64,000 nt of DNA from Labilithrix sp. (GCA_019637105.1 JAHBWF010000011.1:1-64000), one strand, 5' to 3'; shown: positions 46,235 through 52,805, counted from the first letter of the stretch. A program made the numbers and translations. The notes: generated by a model not told the origin, from the sequence alone.

Positions 46235-46258
46235 ACGTCGTGTCGTCGATCGCGGTCG

Positions 46259-46331
46259 AGTCCTCGGCAGGAGTCGAACCTGCGTTCACCCGGTTTAGAA
46301 GACCGGCGCCTCTCCGTTCGGCCACGAGGAC
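46259..46331 (-). tRNA. tRNA-Arg(TCT)
   Basis: Acceptor GTCCTCG/CGAGGAC, anticodon arm CCGGT-CTTCTAA-ACCGG, T-loop TTCGACT. Near-identical body to the next tRNA, so the pair arose by duplication. Confidence 0.92.
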
Positions 46332-46391
46332 GCGGGCGGCGTCGGCCGACGCGAAGCCCGCGGCGGACGCGACCGTCCGTCGACCCCGCGG

Positions 46392-46464
46392 CGTCCTCGG
46401 CAGGAGTCGAACCTGCGTCGAACCGGCTTAGGAGGCCGGCGCCTCTCCGCTCGGCCACGAGGAC
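46392..46464 (-). tRNA. tRNA-Arg(CCT)
   Basis: Acceptor GTCCTCG/CGAGGAC, G73, anticodon arm CCGGC-CTCCTAA-GCCGG, T-loop TTCGACT. Paralogue of the tRNA-Arg(TCT) gene. Followed by CCG. Confidence 0.93.
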
Positions 46465-46513
46465 GAAAGCGCGTCCGCGCGCCCGGGCGAGAGAAGGCGA
46501 ACCGCGCGATCGG

Positions 46514-46586
46514 GGTAGCGTACGGGGATCGCACCCGCCTCCACTGAGTCACAATCAGCCCTCGTCACTAGACGAGCAACGCTACC
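46514..46586 (-). tRNA. tRNA-His(GTG)
   Basis: Acceptor GTAGCGT/ACGCTAC with G-1 and C73 (His identity), loop TTGTGAC, D-loop TCTAGTGA (A18), T-loop TGCGATC (G55). Followed by CCG. A good promoter lies directly upstream. Confidence 0.9.
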
Positions 46587-46591
46587 ATGAT

Positions 46592-46619
46592 ATTGTGTGC
46601 ATAATGCACTCTTTGTCAA
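46592..46619 (-). promoter_or_regulatory. Sigma70-type promoter with palindrome before tRNA-His
   Basis: On the minus strand: perfect -35 TTGACA, 16-bp spacer, -10 CACAAT; predicted start falls at the tRNA-His 5' end. The spacer overlaps the perfect inverted repeat GTGCAT-T-ATGCAC (46597-46609), a possible operator. Local AT content is far above the surroundings. Confidence 0.65.
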
Positions 46620-46660
46620 CTGCCTGTCGGGCGATTTTGGGCCCGACGTCCGTGTGGCGG

Positions 46661-46732
46661 CACTCCCGATCGGAATCGAACCGATACCTTCCGCTTGAAA
46701 GGCGGAGATCCTGACCACTAGATGACGGGAGC
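46661..46732 (-). tRNA. tRNA-Glu(TTC)
   Basis: Acceptor GCTCCCG/CGGGAGT, G73, anticodon arm TCCGC-CTTTCAA-GCGGA, canonical D-loop GG and T-loop TTCGATT. Followed by CCG. Confidence 0.93.
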
Positions 46733-46740
46733 GAGAGAGG

Positions 46741-46877
46741 TTCGTCCGAGTGTGAAGGCCGTGTCTTTCGACGGCTGACTGGCCGGTGTCTTTCCAGTTG
46801 ACTACGCTGACGATTCGTCAGCGGTTGGATTCGAACCAACATACCCATTGCGTGTTGGGCCTACGCGGTCGGACGAA
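46741..46877 (-). tRNA. Circularly permuted tRNA, unit A (anticodon unclear)
   Basis: Minus-strand order: clamp TTCGTCCG, T arm GTTGG-TTCGAAT-CCAAC (46824-46840), 3' acceptor CGCTGAC, a 5-nt loop GAATC, 5' acceptor GTCAGCG (46805-46811), TA, D arm with AACTGGAA, anticodon region, clamp CGGACGAA. The two acceptor strands are perfectly complementary but in reversed gene order. Outer clamp 8 bp, then a 3x3 internal loop, then a second helix of 7/9 pairs. The anticodon arm has only 4 good pairs, so this copy may be decaying. Confidence 0.7.
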
Positions 46878-46998
46878 GAGAGCGGCATCGCGAGGGAGGA
46901 GACGCCGGGAGCGGTCGCGCGTGCGCGGGCTCGCTCGCGGCTCTCGCGAGGCCGAGGTCCGTCGATCGGTGCGTGAATCGACGTGACCCGAAAGGGGC

Positions 46999-47202
46999 CA
47001 TCGCCCGAGTGAGGAAACCAGGTGCGTTTTCGTTCCGTAGACGAATGCCTTGTCCACTAGGCTACTGGCACGTGAGCTCGAGGGCTCGGCGAGCGAGCGC
47101 TCGGGCGGAGCGCGCGCAGCCGGGGCTGCGCGGCGCTCGGGGTGCCAGGTTGGATTCGAACCAACGTAGGTTTGCGTGTAGGGTCTCTTCGAGCGGGCGA
47201 TG
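46999..47202 (-). tRNA. Circularly permuted tRNA, unit B (anticodon ACG)
   Basis: Minus-strand order: clamp, conserved CTACACGCA, T arm GTTGG-TTCGAAT-CCAAC (47149-47165), 3' acceptor CTGGCAC, C73 and CCG, about 70 nt spacer, 5' acceptor GTGCCAG (47065-47071), TA, D arm GCCT-AGTGGACA-AGGC, anticodon arm TTCGT-CTACGGA-ACGAA, clamp. Acceptor strands pair 7/7. Clamp CATCGCCCG/CGGGCGATG is 9 bp and differs from units A and D by compensating changes. Apparent Arg tRNA. Confidence 0.75.
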
Positions 47203-47381
47203 AGCATCGTGTCGCGCCGTGGTCGGCGCAGAGCGTGAGCGGGACGCGCTCGAGCGATCGTCGAGGCGCGTCGGGCGGGAGAGGTAGCGCCGGGTCAGGC
47301 GGGGCCTGCCCGGCGTGGAGCTCGCGGTGAGCTCGGCGAGCGGGCGCGTCGAGGCGCGACGCGTCGCTGCGGGAGTGTTCC

Positions 47382-47593
47382 TTCGTCCGAGTGGAGGAGC
47401 CGGTCGTCTTCTCAGGACGAGGCCTCACCGATGAAGGCGCGGCTCGGTTTGCGCCGATCCTGAGTGGCGTTGGGCTGCGCCGATCGCTGCGTGAGGACGT
47501 CGGCGGGCGGGGTGCGTCAGGCTGGAGAGCCGCCAGCGCGGCGAGTCCGAACCACCATCTCGCGTGGCGAGTCGACGTCTCCAGGCGGGGGAA
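47382..47593 (-). tRNA. Circularly permuted tRNA-like unit C (anticodon GAG), degenerate
   Basis: Same order as units A, B and D. The 5' half has anticodon arm TCGTC-CTGAGAA-GACGA (47404-47420), D arm, and acceptor GAGCCGC; upstream lies T arm GGTGG-TTCGGAC-TCGCC (47540-47556) and GCGGCTC. Clamp pairs 6/8 and second helix 6/9. Six extra bases separate T arm and acceptor, and a REP-like element overlaps the 5' acceptor, so this copy is probably non-functional or mis-assigned in part. Confidence 0.45.
47436..47467. repeat. REP-like hairpin element, copy 2
   Basis: GGCGCGGCTCGGTTTGCGCC then GATCCTGAG, closely related to copy 1. A more diverged copy follows at 47466-47494. Overlaps the presumed 5' acceptor of permuted unit C. 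Confidence 0.6.
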
Positions 47594-47625
47594 GGCGGGC
47601 GCTCGGCCGATCGAGCTGCGTGGGC
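47594..47625 (-). pseudogene. Tandem duplicate of the 5' half of tRNA-Thr(CGT)
   Basis: 32 bp matching the 5' acceptor, D arm and first anticodon-stem bases of the adjacent tRNA-Thr at 30 of 32 positions. It starts 6 nt after that tRNA's 3' acceptor, and its GCCCACG pairs perfectly with that acceptor's CGTGGGC. The T-arm/3'-acceptor plus this half therefore has the permuted order. Confidence 0.75.
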
Positions 47626-47630
47626 GAGGG

Positions 47631-47702
47631 AGCCCACGTCCGGAATCGAACCGGATCCTCCCGAGTACGAGGCGGGCGCTCGGCCAATCGAGCTGCGCGG
47701 GC
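47631..47702 (-). tRNA. tRNA-Thr(CGT)
   Basis: Acceptor GCCCGCG/CGTGGGC with one G-T pair, loop CTCGTAC, D arm GCTC-GATTGGCC-GAGC, T-loop TTCGATT, T73. Followed by CCC and then a second copy of its own 5' half. Confidence 0.88.
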
Positions 47703-47785
47703 AGGGTGCTCGCGGTGCGCGCGTCTCGCCCGCTGCGCGAGGCAGAGAGCGAGACGCGCGCCGGCGCGAGCAGAGTGAGAAGGTG

Positions 47786-47933
47786 TTCGTCCGAGTGAAG
47801 AAGCCGTTGCGATGTGCTCGTGCTTGAAACGAGTGCCTTTACCGTTTGGCTAGCGGCCCGGCCTTGCGGCGTGTGGGCCACGTTGGAGTCGAACCAACAT
47901 GGGGTGCGTGTAGGGACTCTTCGGGCGGACGAA
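47786..47933 (-). tRNA. Circularly permuted tRNA, unit D (anticodon CAA, Leu)
   Basis: Minus-strand order: clamp TTCGTCCG, second helix, conserved CTACACGCA, T arm GTTGG-TTCGACT-CCAAC (47882-47898), 3' acceptor GTGGCCC with A73, 14-nt spacer, 5' acceptor GGGCCGC (47853-47859), TA, D arm GCC-AAACGGTAAA-GGC, anticodon arm CTCGT-TTCAAGC-ACGAG (47817-47833), second helix, clamp CGGACGAA. Acceptor pairs 7/7 with one wobble; clamp 8/8; second helix 8/9. The clamp sits where the long variable arm of a Leu tRNA would be. Confidence 0.78.
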
Positions 47934-47937
47934 GGAG

Positions 47938-48009
47938 CTCCAGCGGAAGGAATCGAACCTTCGAAGGGCCGGTTAACAGCCGGCGGCCTGACCATTCGGC
48001 TTCGCTGGA
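47938..48009 (-). tRNA. tRNA-Asn(GTT)
   Basis: Acceptor TCCAGCG/CGCTGGA, G73, anticodon arm GCCGG-CTGTTAA-CCGGC, T-loop TTCGATT. Its 3' end is 5 bp from permuted unit D. Confidence 0.93.
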
Positions 48010-48110
48010 ATGTGCGCTCGCCGCGTACGCACGTGCTGCTGCCGTCTCGCCGCGTCCGATCTCTTGCGAGGCGGAACGACGAAGCGGTCAGCGCGGGCGT
48101 ACGCGACGAG

Positions 48111-48122
48111 CCTTGGCGCCAA
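48111..48122. repeat. Palindrome CTTGGCGCCAAG, copy 2
   Basis: Same perfect 12-bp palindrome as at 41895-41906. Here it lies between tRNA-Gln(CTG) and tRNA-Asn. Confidence 0.6.
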
Positions 48123-48163
48123 GTTGTCAGAGAGCGAGGGCCCTTCGTGCGAGGGGCCGACAG

Positions 48164-48235
48164 TTCCGGGCACAGGATTCGAACCTGTCTTTCTGGGTTC
48201 AGAGGCCAGCGTCCTGCCAGCTAGACGATCCCGGA
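48164..48235 (-). tRNA. tRNA-Gln(CTG)
   Basis: Acceptor TCCGGGA/GCCCGGA (one mismatch), A73, loop CTCTGAA, D arm GTCT-AGCTGGCA-GGAC, T-loop TTCGAAT. Confidence 0.9.
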
Positions 48236-48302
48236 GCAGGAGGACGGCGTGGCGAGCGCGAGCGCGCGCACGTCGTCGAGGCCGCGTCGTGAGACGCGGC
48301 GG

Positions 48303-48375
48303 TAGGTCCGGAGGGGATCGAACCCTCACCTTCCCGGGTAAGAGCCGGGTACGCTTCCAGTTGCGTTACGGACCC
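48303..48375 (-). tRNA. tRNA-Lys(CTT)
   Basis: Acceptor GGGTCCG/CGGACCT, A73, anticodon arm CCCGG-CTCTTAC-CCGGG, D arm ACGC-AACTGGAA-GCGT, T-loop TTCGATC. Followed by CCG. Confidence 0.93.
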
Positions 48376-48507
48376 GCGTGGAGGCCGCTTCACCGTCCGT
48401 GCTCGGGCCCGATCGAGCGAGTCGGTCGAGCGGAGGAGCGAACGTCGAGCGGGAGGCGAGCTGTTCGAGCGGGACGCGGGCGAGTCGACCTCGACCGCGC
48501 GGCTCGG

Positions 48508-48580
48508 TGGGACGCGAGGGAGTCGAACCCTCATCCCTCGGCTTAAAAGGCCGGTGCTCGACCGATTGAGCTAGCGCCCC
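48508..48580 (-). tRNA. tRNA-Lys(TTT), first gene of the array
   Basis: Acceptor GGGGCGC/GCGTCCC, A73, loop CTTTTAA, D arm GCTC-AATCGGTC-GAGC, T-loop TTCGACT. Followed by CCG. An AT-rich stretch lies upstream. Confidence 0.93.
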
Positions 48581-48937
48581 GGCCGTGGTGGCCGACTTTG
48601 TAACCATTGAAAAATGAAGTATTGCCCTAGATACCGAGCTTAAGAAACATGATTGATTCTCCCCAAGAAATTCGATTGAAAGCACGGCTTTCGTGCCGCG
48701 CTGCAGCGTCGGTGCGGGGAGGTGAGCCGCATGTGGGCCGGCTTGGCGGATCGGGACCCGACGTCCCTGCTCGAGCTCCCGCCGAGCGGCGGGCCCCTCG
48801 AGCTCCGTCCCCGGCGATGCCGGCCAGGCGGGCCGGACCTGTCGCGGGAGAGCCGAGACCCAAATGACGAAGGCCACCTCGGGGGAACCCCGGGCGGCCT
48901 CGACGAACGGCTCCGATGGAGACGATGTGAGGGACCG
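48581..48937. other. AT-rich leader upstream of the tRNA array
   Basis: Bases 48591-48690 have about 40 percent GC by direct count, far below the surroundings, and lie just upstream of the first array tRNA. This is the likely promoter region of the array; TACAAA 20 bp before tRNA-Lys could be a -10, with no clear -35. The rest shows no convincing gene. Confidence 0.5.
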
Positions 48938-49258
48938 CTAGGGGTCGGCCTCCTCCGGCTTGGTGCTCGGATCGAACGGGGAGGAGGCAGTGAACATGCG
49001 GCTCTCGGTCTGCTGGAGACCGACAAGACCGCCGAAGACGAAGAGGGCGCCCTGGCTCGCGCTCGGGCGCGCAAAGGAGCTCGAGCGGTTCAGGCCAGCG
49101 ATTCGCCCGCCGTAAGCGAGCGAACGCCGCGCGCGATGCAACCGCGCCTCGGACGCGCGACACGCCGCGCCGTTGCGCCAAGGCGCCGCGACCGTCGTTG
49201 TCTTTTCGTCGAGGGAGAGGATCACGCGGAACGTGCACGCCCGGGGGCTCCGGGACAT
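48938..49258 (-). CDS. Possible short hypothetical protein
   Basis: About 106 aa with fairly high G/C third positions and a hydrophobic stretch GALFVFGGLVGLQQ near the C-terminus (ending FDPSTKPEEADP). No family recognised and the ribosome site is poor; it may be the remnant of a membrane or exported protein. Weak call. Confidence 0.35.
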   Translation of the reverse strand: MSRSPRACTFRVILSLDEKTTTVAAPWRNGAACRASEARLHRARRSLAYGGRIAGLNRSSSFARPSASQGALFVFGGLVGLQQTESRMFTASSPFDPSTKPEEADP

Positions 49259-49660
49259 GCCTCCATGGGAGGTCGTTGTTCGTAGACGTTCCCGACAGGA
49301 ACGCCATTCAAGGAATAGCTCGCGGACTGCACCCGCGCAAGTATTTAAATCAAAATGGCGTCGAATCGCGCCCGGACGAAGAACAGAGAACAAACGCGGT
49401 TCTTTGGATCAACCACCGTCGCGGCCGTCGAGCTCGTCGGATGGAGGGCTCCGCGCCGTCGAGCGCGACCGCCGCGACGAGCGCTCCGCCGCCGCGGTGC
49501 TCCGCGGCGCGCTGCTCGCCGAGGGTGACCCGGCGGCGCCTTGTCTGGTTCCCCCGGCCCTCGGGCCGGCACGAGGTGGCCCGGGCCAGGGCCGCGCCGC
49601 GCCAACCTGCGGGAATCACGAACGCCTGCTCGTGGCACGTGCATCGCAGCTCGGCTCGTC

Positions 49661-51217
49661 ATGCTGGCGATTGCGCAGAGCGCGGTCCTCGTCGGGATCG
49701 CGTCGTTCCCCGTTCGTGTCGAGGTCCAGGCCGAGCGCGGGATCCCGACGTTCGAGCTCGTCGGCCTCGCGGAGGCCGCCGTCCGCGAGAGCCGCGTCCG
49801 GGTGAAGAGCGCGCTCGCCGGCGTCGGCGTCGACATCAGCGAGTGTCGCGTCACGGTCAACCTCGCCCCCGCCGACGTGAAGAAGAGCGGCAGCTCGTTC
49901 GACCTCGCGATCGCGCTCGGGACGCTGGTCGCGCTCGGGGTGATCCCGGAGGAGTCGATCGCGAACGTCCTGTTGCTCGGCGAGCTCTCGCTCAACGGCG
50001 GGACGCAGAGCCTGCGGGGCGTCGTCGCGCACCTGCTCGGCGCCAAGGAGCGCGGCGTCGTCCGCGCGATCGTGCCGCGGGCGAACGAGCGCGAGGCGGC
50101 GCTGGTCGACGGCGTCGAGGTCGAGCTCGCATCGACGCTCGGGGAGATCGTCGACGCCCTCCGGGGCGCGGCGGCGCTCGGCCGGCCGCGGGCGCAGGAG
50201 GCGGCGCCGACGACGCCTCCGATCGACGACCTCGCGGACGTTCGCGGTCAGCACGGCGCGCGGCGCGCGCTCGAGATCGCCGCCAGCGGCGCGCACAACC
50301 TCCTCATGGTCGGTCCGCCGGGCGCCGGGAAGACGATGCTCGCGCGGCGGCTCGCCGGGATCCTCCCGCGCCTGTCGCGCGAGGAGGCGCTCGAGGTGCT
50401 CGCGATCCACGGCGTCGCAGGCCTCCTCTCGGCGTCGTCGAGCCTCGCCGTCGAGCGTCCCTTTCGTGCTCCGCATCACACGGCGAGCGACGTGGCGCTC
50501 GTCGGCGGGGGGGAGCACTCGCGCCCCGGCGAGGTGAGCCTCGCGCATCACGGCGTGCTCTTCCTCGACGAGCTCAGCGAGCTCCGGAGAACCGCGCTCG
50601 AGGCGCTCCGCCAGCCGCTCGAGGACGGCTTCGTCACCGTCTGCCGGATGCGCCTGACAGTGACGTTCCCCGCGCGGCCGATGCTCGTGGGCGCGACGAA
50701 CCCGTGCGCCTGCGGGAACTACGGTGACGGGACGAACCGCTGCGGATGCAGCCCGGAGGCGGTCCGCCAATACCGCCGGCGGCTCAGCGGCCCGCTGCTC
50801 GATCGGCTGGATCTGCACGTCACGTTGCCGCGCGTCGACCTGCTCGAGCTCCAGTCCGCGTCCGGCGGAGAGTCGAGCGCGATCGTCCGCGCCCGCGTCG
50901 AGCGCGCGCGCGCCGTGCAACGCGCGCGCTATCGCGCGGGCGAGGTCTCGGCGCAGGCGAACGCGCACCTCTCGCAGCGGGACGTCGAGCGCGTCTGCAA
51001 GCTCGAGACGAAGGGGAAGGAGGTGCTCGCGCAGGCCGTCGAGCGACGCGGCCTCTCCGCGCGGGCGTACGGCAAGGTGCTCCGCCTCGCGCGGACGATC
51101 GCCGACATGGACGGCGCGCCGGCGATCGGCGCGAGGCACGTGACCGAGGCTGTGCTCGGCCGCGTCCTCGATCGCGATCCGACGAACGGTCGCCCACGGG
51201 CCGAGACGGCCGCCTGA
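49661..51217 (+). CDS. comM: ComM/YifB-family AAA+ Mg-chelatase-like helicase
   Basis: 518 aa. N-terminal Lon-protease-like fold ([19 protein letters not shown]), Walker [15 protein letters not shown], Walker [11 protein letters not shown], zinc loop [18 protein letters not shown], and C-terminal lid domain. ComM is a branch-migration helicase that extends integrated donor DNA in natural transformation. With the ComEA-like gene and recA nearby it hints at competence. Start at ATG 49661. Confidence 0.93.
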   Translation: MLAIAQSAVLVGIASFPVRVEVQAERGIPTFELVGLAEAAVRESRVRVKSALAGVGVDISECRVTVNLAPADVKKSGSSFDLAIALGTLVALGVIPEESIANVLLLGELSLNGGTQSLRGVVAHLLGAKERGVVRAIVPRANEREAALVDGVEVELASTLGEIVDALRGAAALGRPRAQEAAPTTPPIDDLADVRGQHGARRALEIAASGAHNLLMVGPPGAGKTMLARRLAGILPRLSREEALEVLAIHGVAGLLSASSSLAVERPFRAPHHTASDVALVGGGEHSRPGEVSLAHHGVLFLDELSELRRTALEALRQPLEDGFVTVCRMRLTVTFPARPMLVGATNPCACGNYGDGTNRCGCSPEAVRQYRRRLSGPLLDRLDLHVTLPRVDLLELQSASGGESSAIVRARVERARAVQRARYRAGEVSAQANAHLSQRDVERVCKLETKGKEVLAQAVERRGLSARAYGKVLRLARTIADMDGAPAIGARHVTEAVLGRVLDRDPTNGRPRAETAA

Positions 51218-51326
51218 GCGGCGTGGGCGCGGCGGCGCGAGGAGTCGAGGGAAGTCCAGCGGAGGCGTCGCGATCGCCGGCGACGCGCTCCGAGAGGTGT
51301 CGTGGCGAGCGAAGGAGACAAGCAAG

Positions 51327-52355
51327 ATGCTCGAGCAGATCGCAGAGAAGATGAAGGTCCTCAAGGGGGTCGTGGTCTCGGTGGAGAAGCAGTTCGGCAA
51401 GGGCTCCATCATGTCGCTCGGCGACGAGGGCGCCCACGAGGCGGTCCCGACGATCCCGACGGGCTCGCTCGCGCTCGACCTCGCGACCGGCGTCGGCGGC
51501 TACCCGCGCGGCCGCGTCGTCGAGATCTACGGCCCGGAGTCGAGCGGGAAGACGACGCTCTCGCTGCACGCGATCGCCCAGGCGCAGCGCGGCGGCGGCG
51601 CGTGCGCGTTCATCGACGCCGAGCACGCGTTCGACGTCGCCTACGCGCGGTCGATCGGCGTCGAGACCGACAAGCTCCTCGTCTCGCAGCCGGACACGGG
51701 CGAGCAGGCGCTCGACATCGTCGACATCCTCGTCCGCTCGGGCGCGGTCGACCTCGTGGTCATCGACTCGGTCGCCGCGCTCGTGCCGCGCGCGGAGATC
51801 GAGGGGGAGATGGGCGACAGCCACATGGGCCTCCAGGCGCGGCTGATGAGCCAGGCGCTCCGCAAGCTGACGGCGATCGCGCACCGAACGAACACGACGA
51901 TCATGTTCATCAACCAGCTCAGGCAGAAGATCGGCGTCACGTTCGGGAACCCCGAGACGACGACGGGCGGCAACGCGCTCAAATTCTACGCGTCGATGCG
52001 CCTCGACGTCCGGCGGATCGGTCAGGTTAAGGTCGGCGACGAGCTCGTCGGCGGTCGGACGCGCGTGAAGCTCGCGAAGAACAAGCTCGCGCCGCCGTTC
52101 TGCGAGGCGGAGTTCGAGATCCGGTACGGGCGCGGGGTCGACGGGCTGAGCGAGCTCATCGATCTCGGGCTGGCGCGCGGGCTCGTCGAGAAGAACGGCA
52201 ACCACCTGGCGTTCGCGGGGACGACGCTGGGCAACGGCCGCGAGCGCTCGCGCGAGACGATCGGGGCGAGCGCCGAGCTCCAGACCACGCTGCGTCAGGC
52301 CATCCTCGCGTCCGGGCCGGTGCGGCCGGGTCGCCGCGCCGACGGCGACGCGTAG
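51327..52355 (+). CDS. recA: Recombinase RecA
   Basis: 342 aa from the ATG with GAAGGAGA upstream. Walker [10 protein letters not shown], Walker [12 protein letters not shown]1/L2 loops ([36 protein letters not shown]), [10 protein letters not shown]. The C-terminal tail is Arg-rich rather than strongly acidic as in E. coli. An earlier in-frame GTG at 51297 is less likely. Follows comM by 109 bp on the same strand; recX lies far away at 4 kb. Confidence 0.95.
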   Translation: MLEQIAEKMKVLKGVVVSVEKQFGKGSIMSLGDEGAHEAVPTIPTGSLALDLATGVGGYPRGRVVEIYGPESSGKTTLSLHAIAQAQRGGGACAFIDAEHAFDVAYARSIGVETDKLLVSQPDTGEQALDIVDILVRSGAVDLVVIDSVAALVPRAEIEGEMGDSHMGLQARLMSQALRKLTAIAHRTNTTIMFINQLRQKIGVTFGNPETTTGGNALKFYASMRLDVRRIGQVKVGDELVGGRTRVKLAKNKLAPPFCEAEFEIRYGRGVDGLSELIDLGLARGLVEKNGNHLAFAGTTLGNGRERSRETIGASAELQTTLRQAILASGPVRPGRRADGDA

Positions 52356-52384
52356 GGACCGCGCCCGCCGCCGGGGCGGGTGCG

Positions 52385-52414
52385 GCGCCCCGAGGGACGC
52401 GACCCTCGGGGCGC
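52385..52414 (+). terminator. Hairpin after recA
   Basis: Perfect 12-bp GC stem GCGCCCCGAGGG/CCCTCGGGGCGC with 6-nt loop, 30 bp after the recA stop. No T-run follows, so it may be a barrier or part of the larger fold that follows. Confidence 0.6.
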
Positions 52415-52415
52415 T

Positions 52416-52475
52416 GTCCGGGGCGAGGCGGCTCGTCGCCTCCGATCGCGGCGACGAGATCGCCTCGCCCCGGAC
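52416..52475. repeat. Long two-tier inverted repeat
   Basis: Outer 15-bp arms (52416-52430 with 52461-52475) enclose 9-bp inner arms CTCGTCGCC/GGCGACGAG and a 9-nt loop, almost fully paired over 60 bp and directly next to the previous hairpin. Confidence 0.7.
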
Positions 52476-52485
52476 GAGCCGCGAG

Positions 52486-52521
52486 AAAAAAGAAGCCCCT
52501 CCGGGGGGAGCCGGGAGGGGC
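52486..52521 (-). terminator. Rho-independent terminator for the phospholipase gene
   Basis: On the minus strand: 8-bp stem GCCCCTCC/GGAGGGGC followed by TTCTTTTTT. It lies downstream of the minus-strand phospholipase D-like gene. Confidence 0.75.
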
Positions 52522-52540
52522 GGAGCCGAGCGCACGCGGA

Positions 52541-52745
52541 GTGGGAGGGAGGAGGAGGAGGAGAGCTCCGTCGTACGTCAGCGAAGTCGGGGAAAATGCG
52601 CGTCGACGTCCGAGCGCGCGGCGAGGAGGCGGGAGGCGAGGAGGTGGCGGGAGGCGAAGAGGAAGAAGAGGAGGAGGGGTGCGAAGAGGAAGAGACGGAG
52701 GGATACGAAGAGACGGAGGGATGCGAAGAGACGGAGGACGCTGAC
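52541..52745. repeat. Purine-rich tract with 18-bp tandem repeats
   Basis: About 200 bp of strongly G/A-biased top strand between recA and the phospholipase gene. It includes three copies of GAAGAGACGGAGGGATAC (52689-52739). No gene fits here; the tract could form triplex or other non-B DNA. Confidence 0.7.
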
Positions 52746-52805
52746 GAGGCGGCGAGCGGGTGGGGGACGCGCTCGGCCGCGCCACGCGGCGAGGTGGAGC
52801 GCGGG

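Noticed and set aside
46741-47933. Explaining the split tRNAs by group I introns or by joining each 5' half with the next downstream 3' half
   Set aside because: No group I core sequences were seen, and acceptor strands match only the upstream 3' halves, not the downstream ones.
41799-48580. Many short frames of 60-190 aa in the tRNA region
   Set aside because: They repeat antisense T-loop translations (such as GxxSNP/GIEP patterns) and only mirror the tRNA genes.
41799-48580. CRISPR-like periodicity
   Set aside because: The repeated blocks are T-arms of different tRNAs, not identical repeats with spacers. No cas gene is present.
41799-48580. Array as part of a recognisable prophage or ICE
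   Set aside because: No integrase, portal, terminase, relaxase or conjugation gene is visible in the window on either side.
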